This document shows positions 26,035 to 35,022 of a stretch of 39,791 bases of DNA, piece after piece (positions within the stretch are counted from its first letter, which is position 1; each line of letters opens with the position of its first letter). The notes beneath the pieces are model-generated. The model was not told the origin of the DNA. It saw only the letters and a list, made by a program, of their open reading frames with translations, and made no database searches. Position numbers and translations under genes: made by a program. This stretch comes from an uncultured bacterium (lineage in GTDB: Bacteria; Planctomycetota; Phycisphaerae; Phycisphaerales; SM1A02). The stretch is from the NCBI GenBank assembly GCA_903927725.1, contig CAIYOC010000061.1, forward strand, positions 1 to 39,791, given 5' to 3'.

Positions 26035-28056
26035 ATGCTGCGATCCGTCCTGGCGTTCCCGTTCGTGCTCGCGTTGACCGTGCTCCCGGCCGCCGCGCAG
26101 GTGCCGGCGCCGGTCCAAGCGACGCAGGTCCCGACTGGCACCGATGTGCCGGGGGTCGACAACCTCCGTGATGTCATGAGCCCGGACCTCACGGGTCCCA
26201 TGGGATTCCGCCAGATCTACACGCTCAAGGATTCGAGCGGCAACACGAAGTACATGCGTGGAAATGGCGGCCTCTACATGGTCTATGACCGTGGGGCCTA
26301 CGTGGGCTACGGCGGCAAGTACTTCCAGCTCACGCCCCCGGGCGGCACCTACTACATCGGTTCCGGATCGTTGCAGCAGGCGATGGGCACCGCGCCGACC
26401 GGTCCTCGCCGCGGCGTTGACCTGACCGCGAAGGATGCTCCGCAGGCCCTCGGGCCCGGCATGATCGCCGGCGCCAAGGGCGCAGGTGCGCAGCAGCCCG
26501 TGGCCGCCGCGCCGAGCCGGCCGCAAGGCACGGCGCAGGTCGCCGTGGTTGGATCGAAGGACCCCGTGGCGACCGGCGGTGGCGTGATGCTCTTGCCGCT
26601 CGCGCGGCTGACCGAGGGTGGCTGGCCATCGTCGATCGACGTGCAGCTCGACGATGGTCGCACGCTGCAGGCGCTCGTTGCCGTGCTGGAGAACGTCGCC
26701 GACTCGCGCCGCACCTCGTGGACGCGTGCGTTGAACCTCGCTGCGCTCACGCCGATGGCGGCGTGGTCGAGCCGGGAAGCGCCAGACCAAGCCGGTCAGG
26801 TCCTCGCGCTGCTCGAGACACCGATCGGTTTCCGCGGCGGTTTCACGCTCGGTGCATCGACGCTGCAGCCCAGATGGATGGAAATGCAGGAGCGAGGCGG
26901 GCAGGGGGTCGCCGCCTTCGAGCCCTTCGCACTCGACACGCCCGACCTTGGTGCGCCGAACGAGTGGTTCCGCGTGGCGCTGATGGCGCGATCGCAGGGG
27001 AAGGCGCCGCCCGAACCATCAGGAACGCCGGCTGATGCGCTCTTTGCGCGGCACGTGGCGTACCTCTGGATCGCGGCGCTCGATCGGCTCGAGCGAGCCG
27101 ATGCCGCACTGGCCGAGCGGGCCCGCGCGCTGGTCACCGGCGTCGCTCGTGGCCGCAGCCCGCTCGGGCGCGACCTGTCCATCGCAGCGTGGCTTGCCGA
27201 TGAGGAGCTCGAAGGCCAGCTCCTCGATCTGCTGCTCGACCCTTCGCTCGATGACCGCACGTTGGTGACGCAGGTCGATGGGTGGATCTCGACGCGGCTC
27301 GCGCCGCTGGCGTGGGTTGAGTCCGACGGCGGGGATCAGGTCACGATCGGCCTGGCCAATCCACTTGCCGAGGCGCAAGCCGTGTCGATCGAGTGGCTCA
27401 CGGGTGCGTCGCAGGTCCAGAAGGAAGTCCTGGGCGCGAACGAACTCCGGTTCATCACGTTGGCGCGCCCCGATCCATCGAGTGAGACGGCGTCGCGCCT
27501 GGCGATCACCGTGGGTTACGCACGCAACGTGCTCACCATGGCTCCCGGCCGTTTCTCGGTCGTGCCGCCCGGGCTCGCACTGCGCCAGTTCCTGCCGGCC
27601 GCGAGCCTGGCCGAGGTCCGTACGGGTCTCCTCGCACCCGTGCCGAGCGGATGGCAGACCACTGCGAGCCTGCGTCGGACCAAGGATGGCTGGGAAGTCT
27701 TCATCGAGGCCCTTCGGCCGGTCGCGGCGCGAGGCGATGCCGAGGACCTCGTCACGGTGGCGATCGGCCCCAGGCCGAGCATCGAGATCGTCGTCAACTC
27801 GCGCGGGCTGGCGACCGACGGCCTGCGCCACGCGCCCAACGGCGATGCCCCGACGGTGCTCGCGATGGACTTCAGCGATCGCTGGCGTGCCACGGTGCGG
27901 CTGCCTGCGTCGTGGATCGGGAGCGATCCGATCCTGCCCCTGGGCGTCCAGCGCAGCTGCCGGATGACCGACCTGCAGTGCGCGGGGCTGCCGCCGATGC
28001 CGTGGCACGAGGGGCCGTGCATGATCCAGGCGGACCTCTCGACCTGGCCCAAGTGA
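26035..28056 (+). CDS. Large secreted protein of unknown function
   Basis: Signal peptide MLRSVLAFPFVLALTVLPAAAQ; 673 aa continuous ORF; no domain recognised. Confidence 0.72.
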   Translation: MLRSVLAFPFVLALTVLPAAAQVPAPVQATQVPTGTDVPGVDNLRDVMSPDLTGPMGFRQIYTLKDSSGNTKYMRGNGGLYMVYDRGAYVGYGGKYFQLTPPGGTYYIGSGSLQQAMGTAPTGPRRGVDLTAKDAPQALGPGMIAGAKGAGAQQPVAAAPSRPQGTAQVAVVGSKDPVATGGGVMLLPLARLTEGGWPSSIDVQLDDGRTLQALVAVLENVADSRRTSWTRALNLAALTPMAAWSSREAPDQAGQVLALLETPIGFRGGFTLGASTLQPRWMEMQERGGQGVAAFEPFALDTPDLGAPNEWFRVALMARSQGKAPPEPSGTPADALFARHVAYLWIAALDRLERADAALAERARALVTGVARGRSPLGRDLSIAAWLADEELEGQLLDLLLDPSLDDRTLVTQVDGWISTRLAPLAWVESDGGDQVTIGLANPLAEAQAVSIEWLTGASQVQKEVLGANELRFITLARPDPSSETASRLAITVGYARNVLTMAPGRFSVVPPGLALRQFLPAASLAEVRTGLLAPVPSGWQTTASLRRTKDGWEVFIEALRPVAARGDAEDLVTVAIGPRPSIEIVVNSRGLATDGLRHAPNGDAPTVLAMDFSDRWRATVRLPASWIGSDPILPLGVQRSCRMTDLQCAGLPPMPWHEGPCMIQADLSTWPK

Positions 28057-28131
28057 CCGAGCCACGGTTCCTCGCGGTGCTGCCCGAGCCAGTCGTCGGC
28101 GCACCGCCCGGGCCTCCCTATACTCGGTCCC

Positions 28132-29052
28132 ATGGCTCGCCAAGGAAGGCCGCTCCCCAAGGTCGTCGCGCTGCTCAACCAGAAGGGCGGCGTCGGCAAG
28201 ACCACCAGCACGGCCAACCTCGGTGCGGCCTTCTCGCGGCTCGGCAAGCGCGTGCTGCTCATCGATCTTGATCCGCAGAGCAATCTCTCGATGCACTTCG
28301 GGGTCGAGGCGGAGCCCACGCAGCCCAGCGTCTACGACCTGCTCATCGGAGAGGACATCGATGCCGCTTCGGTGATCGTGCACGCCCGCGAGGGGCTCGA
28401 CTTCATGCCTGCGGTCACGGAACTGGCGCTCGTCGAAGGCGAGCTGGCGCAGCGACCCGACATGCAGCGCACGCTTGAGCGTGCCGTGGCGCCGGTCGCC
28501 GGGAACTACGACCTCATCCTGCTGGACTGCCCACCGAGCCTCGGCGTGCTCAGCGTGAACGCGCTCACCATGGCCGACGAGGTCTTCGTTCCCATGCTCG
28601 CGCACTACCTGGCGCTGCGCGGGCTGGAGAAGCTCCTCGAGACGGTGCACATGGTGTCGCAGGGCCTGAACCCGCGCCTGCGCGTGACCGGCGTCCTGCT
28701 CTGCCAGCATGAGCAGCAGTCGTTGCATGGCCGCGCGGTCGTCGACGAGATCGCGGCGCAGCTCGCGCGCTACGAGGGCACGGGCCTTCCATGGGACGGA
28801 TGCGCGATCCTGCAGCCGCCAGTGCGCCGCAACATCAAGCTCGCCGAGGCGCCGAGCTTCGGCCAGACGATCTTCGACTACGCGCCGCAGTGCCCGGGCG
28901 CCGGTGACTACATGCAGATCGCGCTGCATCAAGTCGAGCGCTGGTGGCCAAGCGAGGCCGAGCCCGCGCCGGCGGCCAAGCCCCGTGCCAAACGGACGAA
29001 GGCTGCGCCCACCGGCACGCCCACGCAGGATGCCCCTGCGGCCGGGGCCTGA
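28132..29052 (+). CDS. ParA family ATPase
   Basis: VVALLNQKGGVGKTTSTANLGAAF (deviant Walker A), LLIDLDPQSNLS, LILLDCPPSLGVLSVNAL, basic Lys/Ala/Pro tail. Confidence 0.93.
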   Translation: MARQGRPLPKVVALLNQKGGVGKTTSTANLGAAFSRLGKRVLLIDLDPQSNLSMHFGVEAEPTQPSVYDLLIGEDIDAASVIVHAREGLDFMPAVTELALVEGELAQRPDMQRTLERAVAPVAGNYDLILLDCPPSLGVLSVNALTMADEVFVPMLAHYLALRGLEKLLETVHMVSQGLNPRLRVTGVLLCQHEQQSLHGRAVVDEIAAQLARYEGTGLPWDGCAILQPPVRRNIKLAEAPSFGQTIFDYAPQCPGAGDYMQIALHQVERWWPSEAEPAPAAKPRAKRTKAAPTGTPTQDAPAAGA

Positions 29053-29055
29053 CCC

Positions 29056-30159
29056 ATGCAGCCCGGTGCGCGCGGCACGCTGTGGTGGCGCGCGCTGGCG
29101 TGGTTGGTGCTGTCGATCGTCTTCACCGCCACGCACTGGCCCAACCTGCAGCTCGACCTGCCGATGCGCGGAAGCGACAAGGTGCTGCATGCCGTCGCGT
29201 TCATGATGCTCGCGCTGGTCTGGTGGCCCACGGGATTCGTCCGCAGCGTGCCGCTGTTCGCGCTCGCGGCAGCATCGTGGTCGATCCTCGACGAGGCGCT
29301 GCAAGCGCTCCCGTTCGTGCATCGGCATGCGGGCGTCGAGGATGCCGTGGCCAATCTCTGCGGTATCGCCATCGCCACGCTCGTGATCGTCGCCCTGCAG
29401 CAGGATCCACGTGCGCCCGGCCACGCGGTGCGCACCCTCGCTTGGCGCATGGTGATCGACCGGCCGCAGGCCTGGATGGCCTGTGCCGCAAGCTCGGCGC
29501 TCGGCGCGATGGCGGGGGGCGTCATCCTGGTCACCGCGCAGTCCCTCCTGCGCCAGCCGATCAAGCCGATGCACAGCGCATTGATCGGCGCCACGCTTGG
29601 CGTGGCCGTGGCGCTGCACGCCACCATCGTCGTCATGATGCGCTCGATGGAGGCTCGCCTTCGCGCACAGCGATGCTGCCCGGCCTGCGGTGCACCAGGC
29701 GCGGACGGTCCAGCCTGCGCTGCGTGCGGGGCTGCCGTGCCGGGCTCGTCGTGGGTGGTGCCGATCGCGCGCACCCTCGGTGGCGTCCCGGATCGCCATT
29801 GGCTCCGTGTCGGCCTCGTACCGGTCGGCATCGCCGGCATCGTGCTGGTGCTGGTCATGGCTGCTTCGATCGCACTCTCGATCCGACGCATCGAGGCCTT
29901 GCAGCCGTATCTGGGCCCCGAGGTCGATCCAGGCATGCGCTTGGTGCTCGATGCGGTGGCGCTGGCCATGGCTGCGAGCGCAGGTCTCTGGTGGTCGCGC
30001 CGCGCTGCACGCCGGATCCGCGAGAAGGAAGCCATTGAGTGCATGGCCTGCGGGCACGACCTTCGCGGCGTGGTGCCTGAATCCGGGATCGGCCGCTGCA
30101 GCGAATGCGCCGAGCCGTTCCGGATCCCGATCGAGGACCCCGTGCGGCGGGAAGGCTGA
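29056..30159 (+). CDS. VanZ-like membrane protein with two zinc-ribbon-like Cys clusters
   Basis: VFTATHWP...GSDKVLHAVAFMMLALVWWP (VanZ-like); CCPACGAPGADGPACAACG and CMACGHDLRGVVPESGIGRCSECAEPF; several TM segments. Confidence 0.78.
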   Translation: MQPGARGTLWWRALAWLVLSIVFTATHWPNLQLDLPMRGSDKVLHAVAFMMLALVWWPTGFVRSVPLFALAAASWSILDEALQALPFVHRHAGVEDAVANLCGIAIATLVIVALQQDPRAPGHAVRTLAWRMVIDRPQAWMACAASSALGAMAGGVILVTAQSLLRQPIKPMHSALIGATLGVAVALHATIVVMMRSMEARLRAQRCCPACGAPGADGPACAACGAAVPGSSWVVPIARTLGGVPDRHWLRVGLVPVGIAGIVLVLVMAASIALSIRRIEALQPYLGPEVDPGMRLVLDAVALAMAASAGLWWSRRAARRIREKEAIECMACGHDLRGVVPESGIGRCSECAEPFRIPIEDPVRREG

Positions 30160-30162
30160 CGC

Positions 30163-31434
30163 GTGAGCATGGTCGATGTGACGGTGATCGGTGGTGGACT
30201 TGCCGGGCTTGCCTGCGCCCAGGCGTTGCAGGCCCGTGGCCTGACCTGCGTGGTGCTTGAAGCAAGCGACGGCGTCGGCGGCCGTGTACGCACGGATCGC
30301 ATCGATGGCCATCTCGTCGATCGGGGCTTCCAGGTGCTGCTCGATGCGTACCCGGAGCTTCCGCATGTCGTCGATCGATCGTCGCTCGGCCTTCGTCCCT
30401 TCATCGCCGGTGCGCACCACCGGACCCGCGATGGCTGGAGCCGCGTCACCCATCCACTCCGTCATCCCGTGCGCGCCATCATGGACAGGATCGGTGGCAG
30501 CATGCCGTGGTCGGATGCCCGCGCACTGGCGCCACTCGCGTGGCGGGCCTGGCGCAGCGGTGCGCTGCCTGCGCTCGGTGCATCGTCGGCGCATGGACTG
30601 CTGGTGAACGCAGGGGTAAGCGAGGCGACCATCGACTCGTTCCTGCGGCCGTTCTTCGCGGGCGTCTTCCTTGATCCGTCGCTGCAGGCGGACGTCTCGG
30701 CGTTCGGCTTCCGCTTCTCGATGTTCGCGCGTGGACGGGCCACCCTGCCGGTGCAGGGAATGGGGGCGTTGCCGGTCGCGATGGCGGCTCGGCTTGCAGC
30801 CGGCACCATCCGTCTCGGCACGCGCGTGCGAGCGATCGATCGATCCGGCCACGGCTGGATGGCGCAGTTCGATGATGGCGCCATGGCCTCGAGGGTGCTG
30901 GTCGTCGCCACCGATGGCCCATCGATGCGGGCCATCGTGCGATCGCTTCCTGAACGCCCGTGGTGCTCCACGATGCAGTTCACGTTCGATCTCGACCGCG
31001 CCGATGCCCCGCGCGCCATGCTCGAGCCGATCCTGTTCCTGGATGGGATCTCGCGCGGGCCGGTGAATCACGCTGCGGCCGTCAGCGTGGTCCAGCCTTC
31101 GTACGCCCCCGATGGACGTGTGCAGTGGTCTGCCAACGTGGTCGACCCCGCGTGGCTCTCCCACACGGACAGCACGCTCGAAACCGCCGTTCGGGAGCAA
31201 CTCTGCGGTTGGTTCGGCTCGACCGCCCCACAGGCATGGCGGTTGCTGCATGCGCAGCGCGTGATCCATGCCTTGCCGCGACAGCATGCCGGCGACCGTC
31301 CGCCCGAGGGCACGGCTTCGCCGGAGCCCGGCTTGGTGCTGGCAGGCGATCAGGTCGGCGATGCGAGCATCAACGGTGCGATGGCCAGCGGCCGGCACGC
31401 CGCAGCCCTGGCCGAGCAGGCACTGTCGGGCTGA
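30163..31434 (+). CDS. FAD-dependent amine oxidase/phytoene desaturase-like oxidoreductase
   Basis: VIGGGLAGLACAQALQARGLTCVVLEASDGVGGRVRTD dinucleotide-binding motif; C-terminal GLVLAGDQVGDASINGAMASGRHAA. Confidence 0.87.
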   Translation: MSMVDVTVIGGGLAGLACAQALQARGLTCVVLEASDGVGGRVRTDRIDGHLVDRGFQVLLDAYPELPHVVDRSSLGLRPFIAGAHHRTRDGWSRVTHPLRHPVRAIMDRIGGSMPWSDARALAPLAWRAWRSGALPALGASSAHGLLVNAGVSEATIDSFLRPFFAGVFLDPSLQADVSAFGFRFSMFARGRATLPVQGMGALPVAMAARLAAGTIRLGTRVRAIDRSGHGWMAQFDDGAMASRVLVVATDGPSMRAIVRSLPERPWCSTMQFTFDLDRADAPRAMLEPILFLDGISRGPVNHAAAVSVVQPSYAPDGRVQWSANVVDPAWLSHTDSTLETAVREQLCGWFGSTAPQAWRLLHAQRVIHALPRQHAGDRPPEGTASPEPGLVLAGDQVGDASINGAMASGRHAAALAEQALSG

Positions 31435-31462
31435 TGCCCGCGCAGCGCCGATGCCGTCGGCT

Positions 31463-31873
31463 TCACTGGTCGGTTGCCGGGCGGTCCACTGGCGCCGTGG
31501 CGCCCTGTGGCGTCACCGTGACGATCGCCTGACCCATGTCGGGATCGACTCGGTCGGCGCGAACCTCGTAGCGCACGAGGCGGCTGTCCTTCGTCAACTC
31601 AAGACGAGCGTCGTTGCGGGTGCCGTCAGGACCACGGACCGACCAACCATTGGCCTCAGCGGTGCCCGCGATCGCCTGAGACTGGGCCAAGGCATCGGTC
31701 ACCTTCCCTCGCGAGACAAACGTGCCACGCATGAGCCGGCCGTCCTGCCGCTCCACGCCGATCGACTGCACGCCGAGCAGGCCCGAGACCTGTGGGATGT
31801 CGCTGTCCATGAGCGTTGGCGGGGCCGAGCAGGCCGCGACGAGGACCGTGATTGCACCAAGCGCGCGCTTCAT
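31463..31873 (-). CDS. Small hypothetical lipoprotein
   Basis: MKRALGAITVLVAACSAPP signal with VAAC lipobox; upstream alternative start at 31882. Confidence 0.65.
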   Translation of the reverse strand: MKRALGAITVLVAACSAPPTLMDSDIPQVSGLLGVQSIGVERQDGRLMRGTFVSRGKVTDALAQSQAIAGTAEANGWSVRGPDGTRNDARLELTKDSRLVRYEVRADRVDPDMGQAIVTVTPQGATAPVDRPATDQ

Positions 31874-31890
31874 GCCGATCACCCTACCAC

Positions 31891-33456
31891 ATGGCTGGAT
31901 CGCTCGAACGAGACTCGCGGACCGTCAGCCTGATGACGATGGCCAGCCGGGTGACGGGGCTCGCCCGCGAGGCGGCGATGAGCCGTCTCTTCGGGATGAG
32001 CGCCTTCACCGATGCGTTCTTCTTCGCGTTCCAGCTGCCGAACCTCTTCCGGCGTCTCTTCGGCGAGGGTGCGCTGAGTGCGGCGTTCCTGCCTGAGTAC
32101 GCGCGCCTGGACCGCGATGACCCAGCCAGTGCCCAGGCGCTTTCGGCGATGGTCTTCGGTCGGTTCGCCGTGGGCATGACCGTGCTCGCTGGGGCGGGCA
32201 TCGTGCTGCTGCTGGCCGTCGAGGGACTGCTCGATCGGCAGGACGCCGAGCTCGTGCAGGAGCTCATGGCCATCATGCTGCCGTACATGCCGATGGTCTG
32301 CCTGGTCGCACTCGTCGGCGCGGTGCTGCAGGTCCGCGGCGTCTTCGCGCCGACCGCGGCGGCGCCGATCATCCTCAACCTCGGCATGGTGGCTGGCGCC
32401 TTCGCCGGCGCGCGGCTGCACGGCGTCGATGGCCCCTCGGCGTTCCGATCGATCGCCTGGGCGGTGCTCATTGCGGGCATCCTGCAGGTGGCCTGGAGTG
32501 CTTGGGCGCTGCGGCGCGCGGGCGCCTGGCCCCGCGGGCGCACCGATGCGGCGGCAGCGTCGTTCCGCACGGTGCTCACTCGGTTCGTACCCACCGCCCT
32601 CGGACTCGGCGTGCTGCAGCTGAACACCTTCGTCGACAGCCTGATCGCCAGCTGGCCTTCGGTGGTCGGGCCGACCATCCTGGGCTTCGACTATCCGCTC
32701 GATGCCGGGGCGCAGACCACCCTCAACTACGCGCAGCGGCTCTACGAATTCCCGCTCGGGGTCTTCGGGATCGCCATCGCGACGGCGATCTTCCCTCGCC
32801 TTGCCGCAGCCAAGGATGACGAAGCCTTCGGCGACATCCTGCGCCGTGGCGTGCGGCTCACGGTCTTCATCGGGGTCGGAGCAGGTACGGGCCTGATGCT
32901 GGTCGCGGTGCCGCTCACCGCCACGACCTTCCAAGGGTCGGCATTCACGATCGATGACACCAACCGCGTGGCAGCGGCCTTGCTCGCCTACGCCCCGGCG
33001 ATCTGGGCGTACAGCGCCAACCACGTCTTCACGAGGGCGTTCTATTCGCGCGGGGACATGCGCACGCCGTTGCGCGTGAGCCTGGTGATGGTGGGCATGA
33101 ACCTGGTCCTCAACCTCGCGCTGATCTGGACGCCGCTGCGCGAGACGGGGTTGGCTTGGTCCACGGCCTTCTGCGCGGTCGTGCAATGCGTGGTGCTCGC
33201 GAGAATCCTGCGGATCCGTCATGGGCAGGGGGTCGATGCATCCGTGCTGCGATCGGCACTGCGGTCGCTCCTCTGTGCCGGGGTGATGGCTGCCGTGCTG
33301 TGGGCGGTCGGCCTCGCCGTCGATCTCGGCGACGGTTGGACCGCGCGTGCCATCGAACTGGCCATCCTCACGACCACCGGCGGGCTTGCCTTCCTCGGCT
33401 GCGGCGCGTTGATGCGCATGCCGGAAATGAAATGGGCGCTCGGCCGGTCGGCCTGA
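31891..33456 (+). CDS. murJ: Lipid II flippase MurJ/MviN
   Basis: MASRVTGLAREAAMSRLFGMSAFTDAFFFAFQLPNLFRRLFGEGALSAAFLPEY; NYAQRLYEFPLGVFGIAIATAIFPRLA; polytopic. Confidence 0.94.
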   Translation: MAGSLERDSRTVSLMTMASRVTGLAREAAMSRLFGMSAFTDAFFFAFQLPNLFRRLFGEGALSAAFLPEYARLDRDDPASAQALSAMVFGRFAVGMTVLAGAGIVLLLAVEGLLDRQDAELVQELMAIMLPYMPMVCLVALVGAVLQVRGVFAPTAAAPIILNLGMVAGAFAGARLHGVDGPSAFRSIAWAVLIAGILQVAWSAWALRRAGAWPRGRTDAAAASFRTVLTRFVPTALGLGVLQLNTFVDSLIASWPSVVGPTILGFDYPLDAGAQTTLNYAQRLYEFPLGVFGIAIATAIFPRLAAAKDDEAFGDILRRGVRLTVFIGVGAGTGLMLVAVPLTATTFQGSAFTIDDTNRVAAALLAYAPAIWAYSANHVFTRAFYSRGDMRTPLRVSLVMVGMNLVLNLALIWTPLRETGLAWSTAFCAVVQCVVLARILRIRHGQGVDASVLRSALRSLLCAGVMAAVLWAVGLAVDLGDGWTARAIELAILTTTGGLAFLGCGALMRMPEMKWALGRSA

Positions 33457-33464
33457 GCGCCCAT
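33432..33464. terminator. Strong hairpin at the convergent murJ/M16 junction, spanning the murJ stop codon
   Basis: Perfect 10-bp arms ATGGGCGCTC/GAGCGCCCAT around an inner GGCC-GGTC-GGCC; on the minus strand it is followed by TTCATTTCC. Confidence 0.6.
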
Positions 33465-33482
33465 CGCTCGATCCCGGATCGT

Positions 33483-33497
33483 CGGGGCGTCGCCCCG
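33483..33497. terminator. Second small palindrome at the same junction
   Basis: CGGGGCG-T-CGCCCCG read directly, between murJ stop (33456) and M16 stop (33504). Confidence 0.4.
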
Positions 33498-33503
33498 CGC
33501 GGA

Positions 33504-34991
33504 TCACTTCATCGGCAGCGGTGCGAGCGTCATCGGGTCGCGCAGCGGCAGGTGCTTGACCGGACCGAGGTCCTTCTCGAGCATCGCCATCGTCGCGCGT
33601 CCGCCCTGGTCGCCCTTGGCGATCTCGTCCCACTTGCCGACCACGAGGATCGTGACCTTCGAGGGATCGAGGTACTTCTGCGCCACGCGCTGCACGTCGG
33701 CCGGGGTGACCTTGGCGACCTTGTCACGGAAGGTGGTCCAGTAGTCGCCGGGGCGCTTGGTCCATTCGTCGGTCATGAAGACGCCCAAGGTCGCATCGCG
33801 GCTGCTGAAGGTCTCGGGGAAGGTCTCGATGAACGACTTCTTCGCGGTGTCGAGTTCCTGCGCCGTCACCGGTGCGCTGCGGATGCGCGCCATTTCCTCG
33901 AGCACGAGCTTCGCCGCAAGGGCGCATGTGGCGTTCTTGCTCTCGAAGCTCGCGCGCCACTGGCCGGGCCAGAACACCTCGGCCGAGAACTGGCTGCCGG
34001 CGCTGTACGCCAGGCCTTCGTCCGAACGCACGCGCGGCGTGATCCGGCTCGTGAACCCGCCGCCGCCGAGGATGTCGTTCATCACCATGAAGGGGATGTA
34101 GTCGGGGTCGTCCCGGGTGATCGCCGGCAGGCCGATGATGAACTTGCCCTGCGGGATGTCCTTCTCGACGTGGTAGATGCCGGGGGTGAGCGACGTGGCC
34201 GGCACCGGCGGGTTGGCCTGCTCGGCGCCCGAGGTCCAGCCCGAGAACGCCTTCGCCAGCTTCTCCAGCATGACCTTACGGTCGAAGTCGCCGGTGACCG
34301 CGATCTTCATGTTGCCAGGGTGGAAGATCGATGCCGCCATCGCCTTCATCGACGCCGCATCGAAGCCCTTCAGGCCCGCCTCGGTCATCTGCTGTCCGCG
34401 GTAGTGCTCGTCGCCATAGCTCAGACGGCGCCACTCCGAGCCCGAGATCGTCGAGGCGCTGTCGTTGCGCTTCTTCATCTCGCTCATGGCCTCGGCCACG
34501 GCCACCTCGAGCTTCGACGCGTCGAAGCCCGGCGACTTGAGCATGTCGACCATGATGGCGAGGCTCTCGTCGAACGTGCTGGCGAGGCAGTTCAGGCTCG
34601 CCGACGACGTCCAGTCGCTCGACGAGATGCCGATCTTGGTGGCGAGGAAGTCCAGGCGCTCGTCGAGGTCCGATGCCTTCATCGACGCCGTGCCGCCCAG
34701 ACGCATCTGGCTGGCGGTCATCGCCGCCAGGCCGGACTTGCCGGCCGGATCGAGGTTGCTGCCGCCCTTGAAGGTGATCACGAGGTTGATGAGCGGGAAC
34801 TCCTTCGACGGGGCGAGGAAGACCGGCGTGCCGTCCGGCAGCGTCGTGCGGTACTCCGACGGGCTTGGCGGGTTGAAGGCGAGCGGGGGATAGGCGATGT
34901 CGCCCGGGTGGCGCGGCAGGTCATCGGCCGCGAACGCGAGGCAACCCAGCGCGAGCGCGCCGATCGACAGGGTGGTGGTCAGGTGCTTCAT
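33504..34991 (-). CDS. M16-family peptidase-like protein lacking the HxxEH motif (inactive partner subunit)
   Basis: Signal peptide MKHLTTTLSIGALALGCLAFAADD; GIYHVEKDIPQGKFIIGLPAITRDDPDY and VMNDILGGGGFTSRITPRVRSDEGLAYSAGS are typical of M16 C-domains; no HxxEH. Confidence 0.82.
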   Translation of the reverse strand: MKHLTTTLSIGALALGCLAFAADDLPRHPGDIAYPPLAFNPPSPSEYRTTLPDGTPVFLAPSKEFPLINLVITFKGGSNLDPAGKSGLAAMTASQMRLGGTASMKASDLDERLDFLATKIGISSSDWTSSASLNCLASTFDESLAIMVDMLKSPGFDASKLEVAVAEAMSEMKKRNDSASTISGSEWRRLSYGDEHYRGQQMTEAGLKGFDAASMKAMAASIFHPGNMKIAVTGDFDRKVMLEKLAKAFSGWTSGAEQANPPVPATSLTPGIYHVEKDIPQGKFIIGLPAITRDDPDYIPFMVMNDILGGGGFTSRITPRVRSDEGLAYSAGSQFSAEVFWPGQWRASFESKNATCALAAKLVLEEMARIRSAPVTAQELDTAKKSFIETFPETFSSRDATLGVFMTDEWTKRPGDYWTTFRDKVAKVTPADVQRVAQKYLDPSKVTILVVGKWDEIAKGDQGGRATMAMLEKDLGPVKHLPLRDPMTLAPLPMK

Positions 34992-35022
34992 GGTGTGTGG
35001 TCCTGTGTGTGGTGTGGTTGGT

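Noticed and set aside
27019-31398. 1459-aa minus-strand ORF
   Set aside because: Antisense to parts or all of the unknown secreted protein, parA, VanZ-like and FAD oxidoreductase genes. Translation is His/Arg/Asp-rich with no domain, a typical high-GC antisense artefact.
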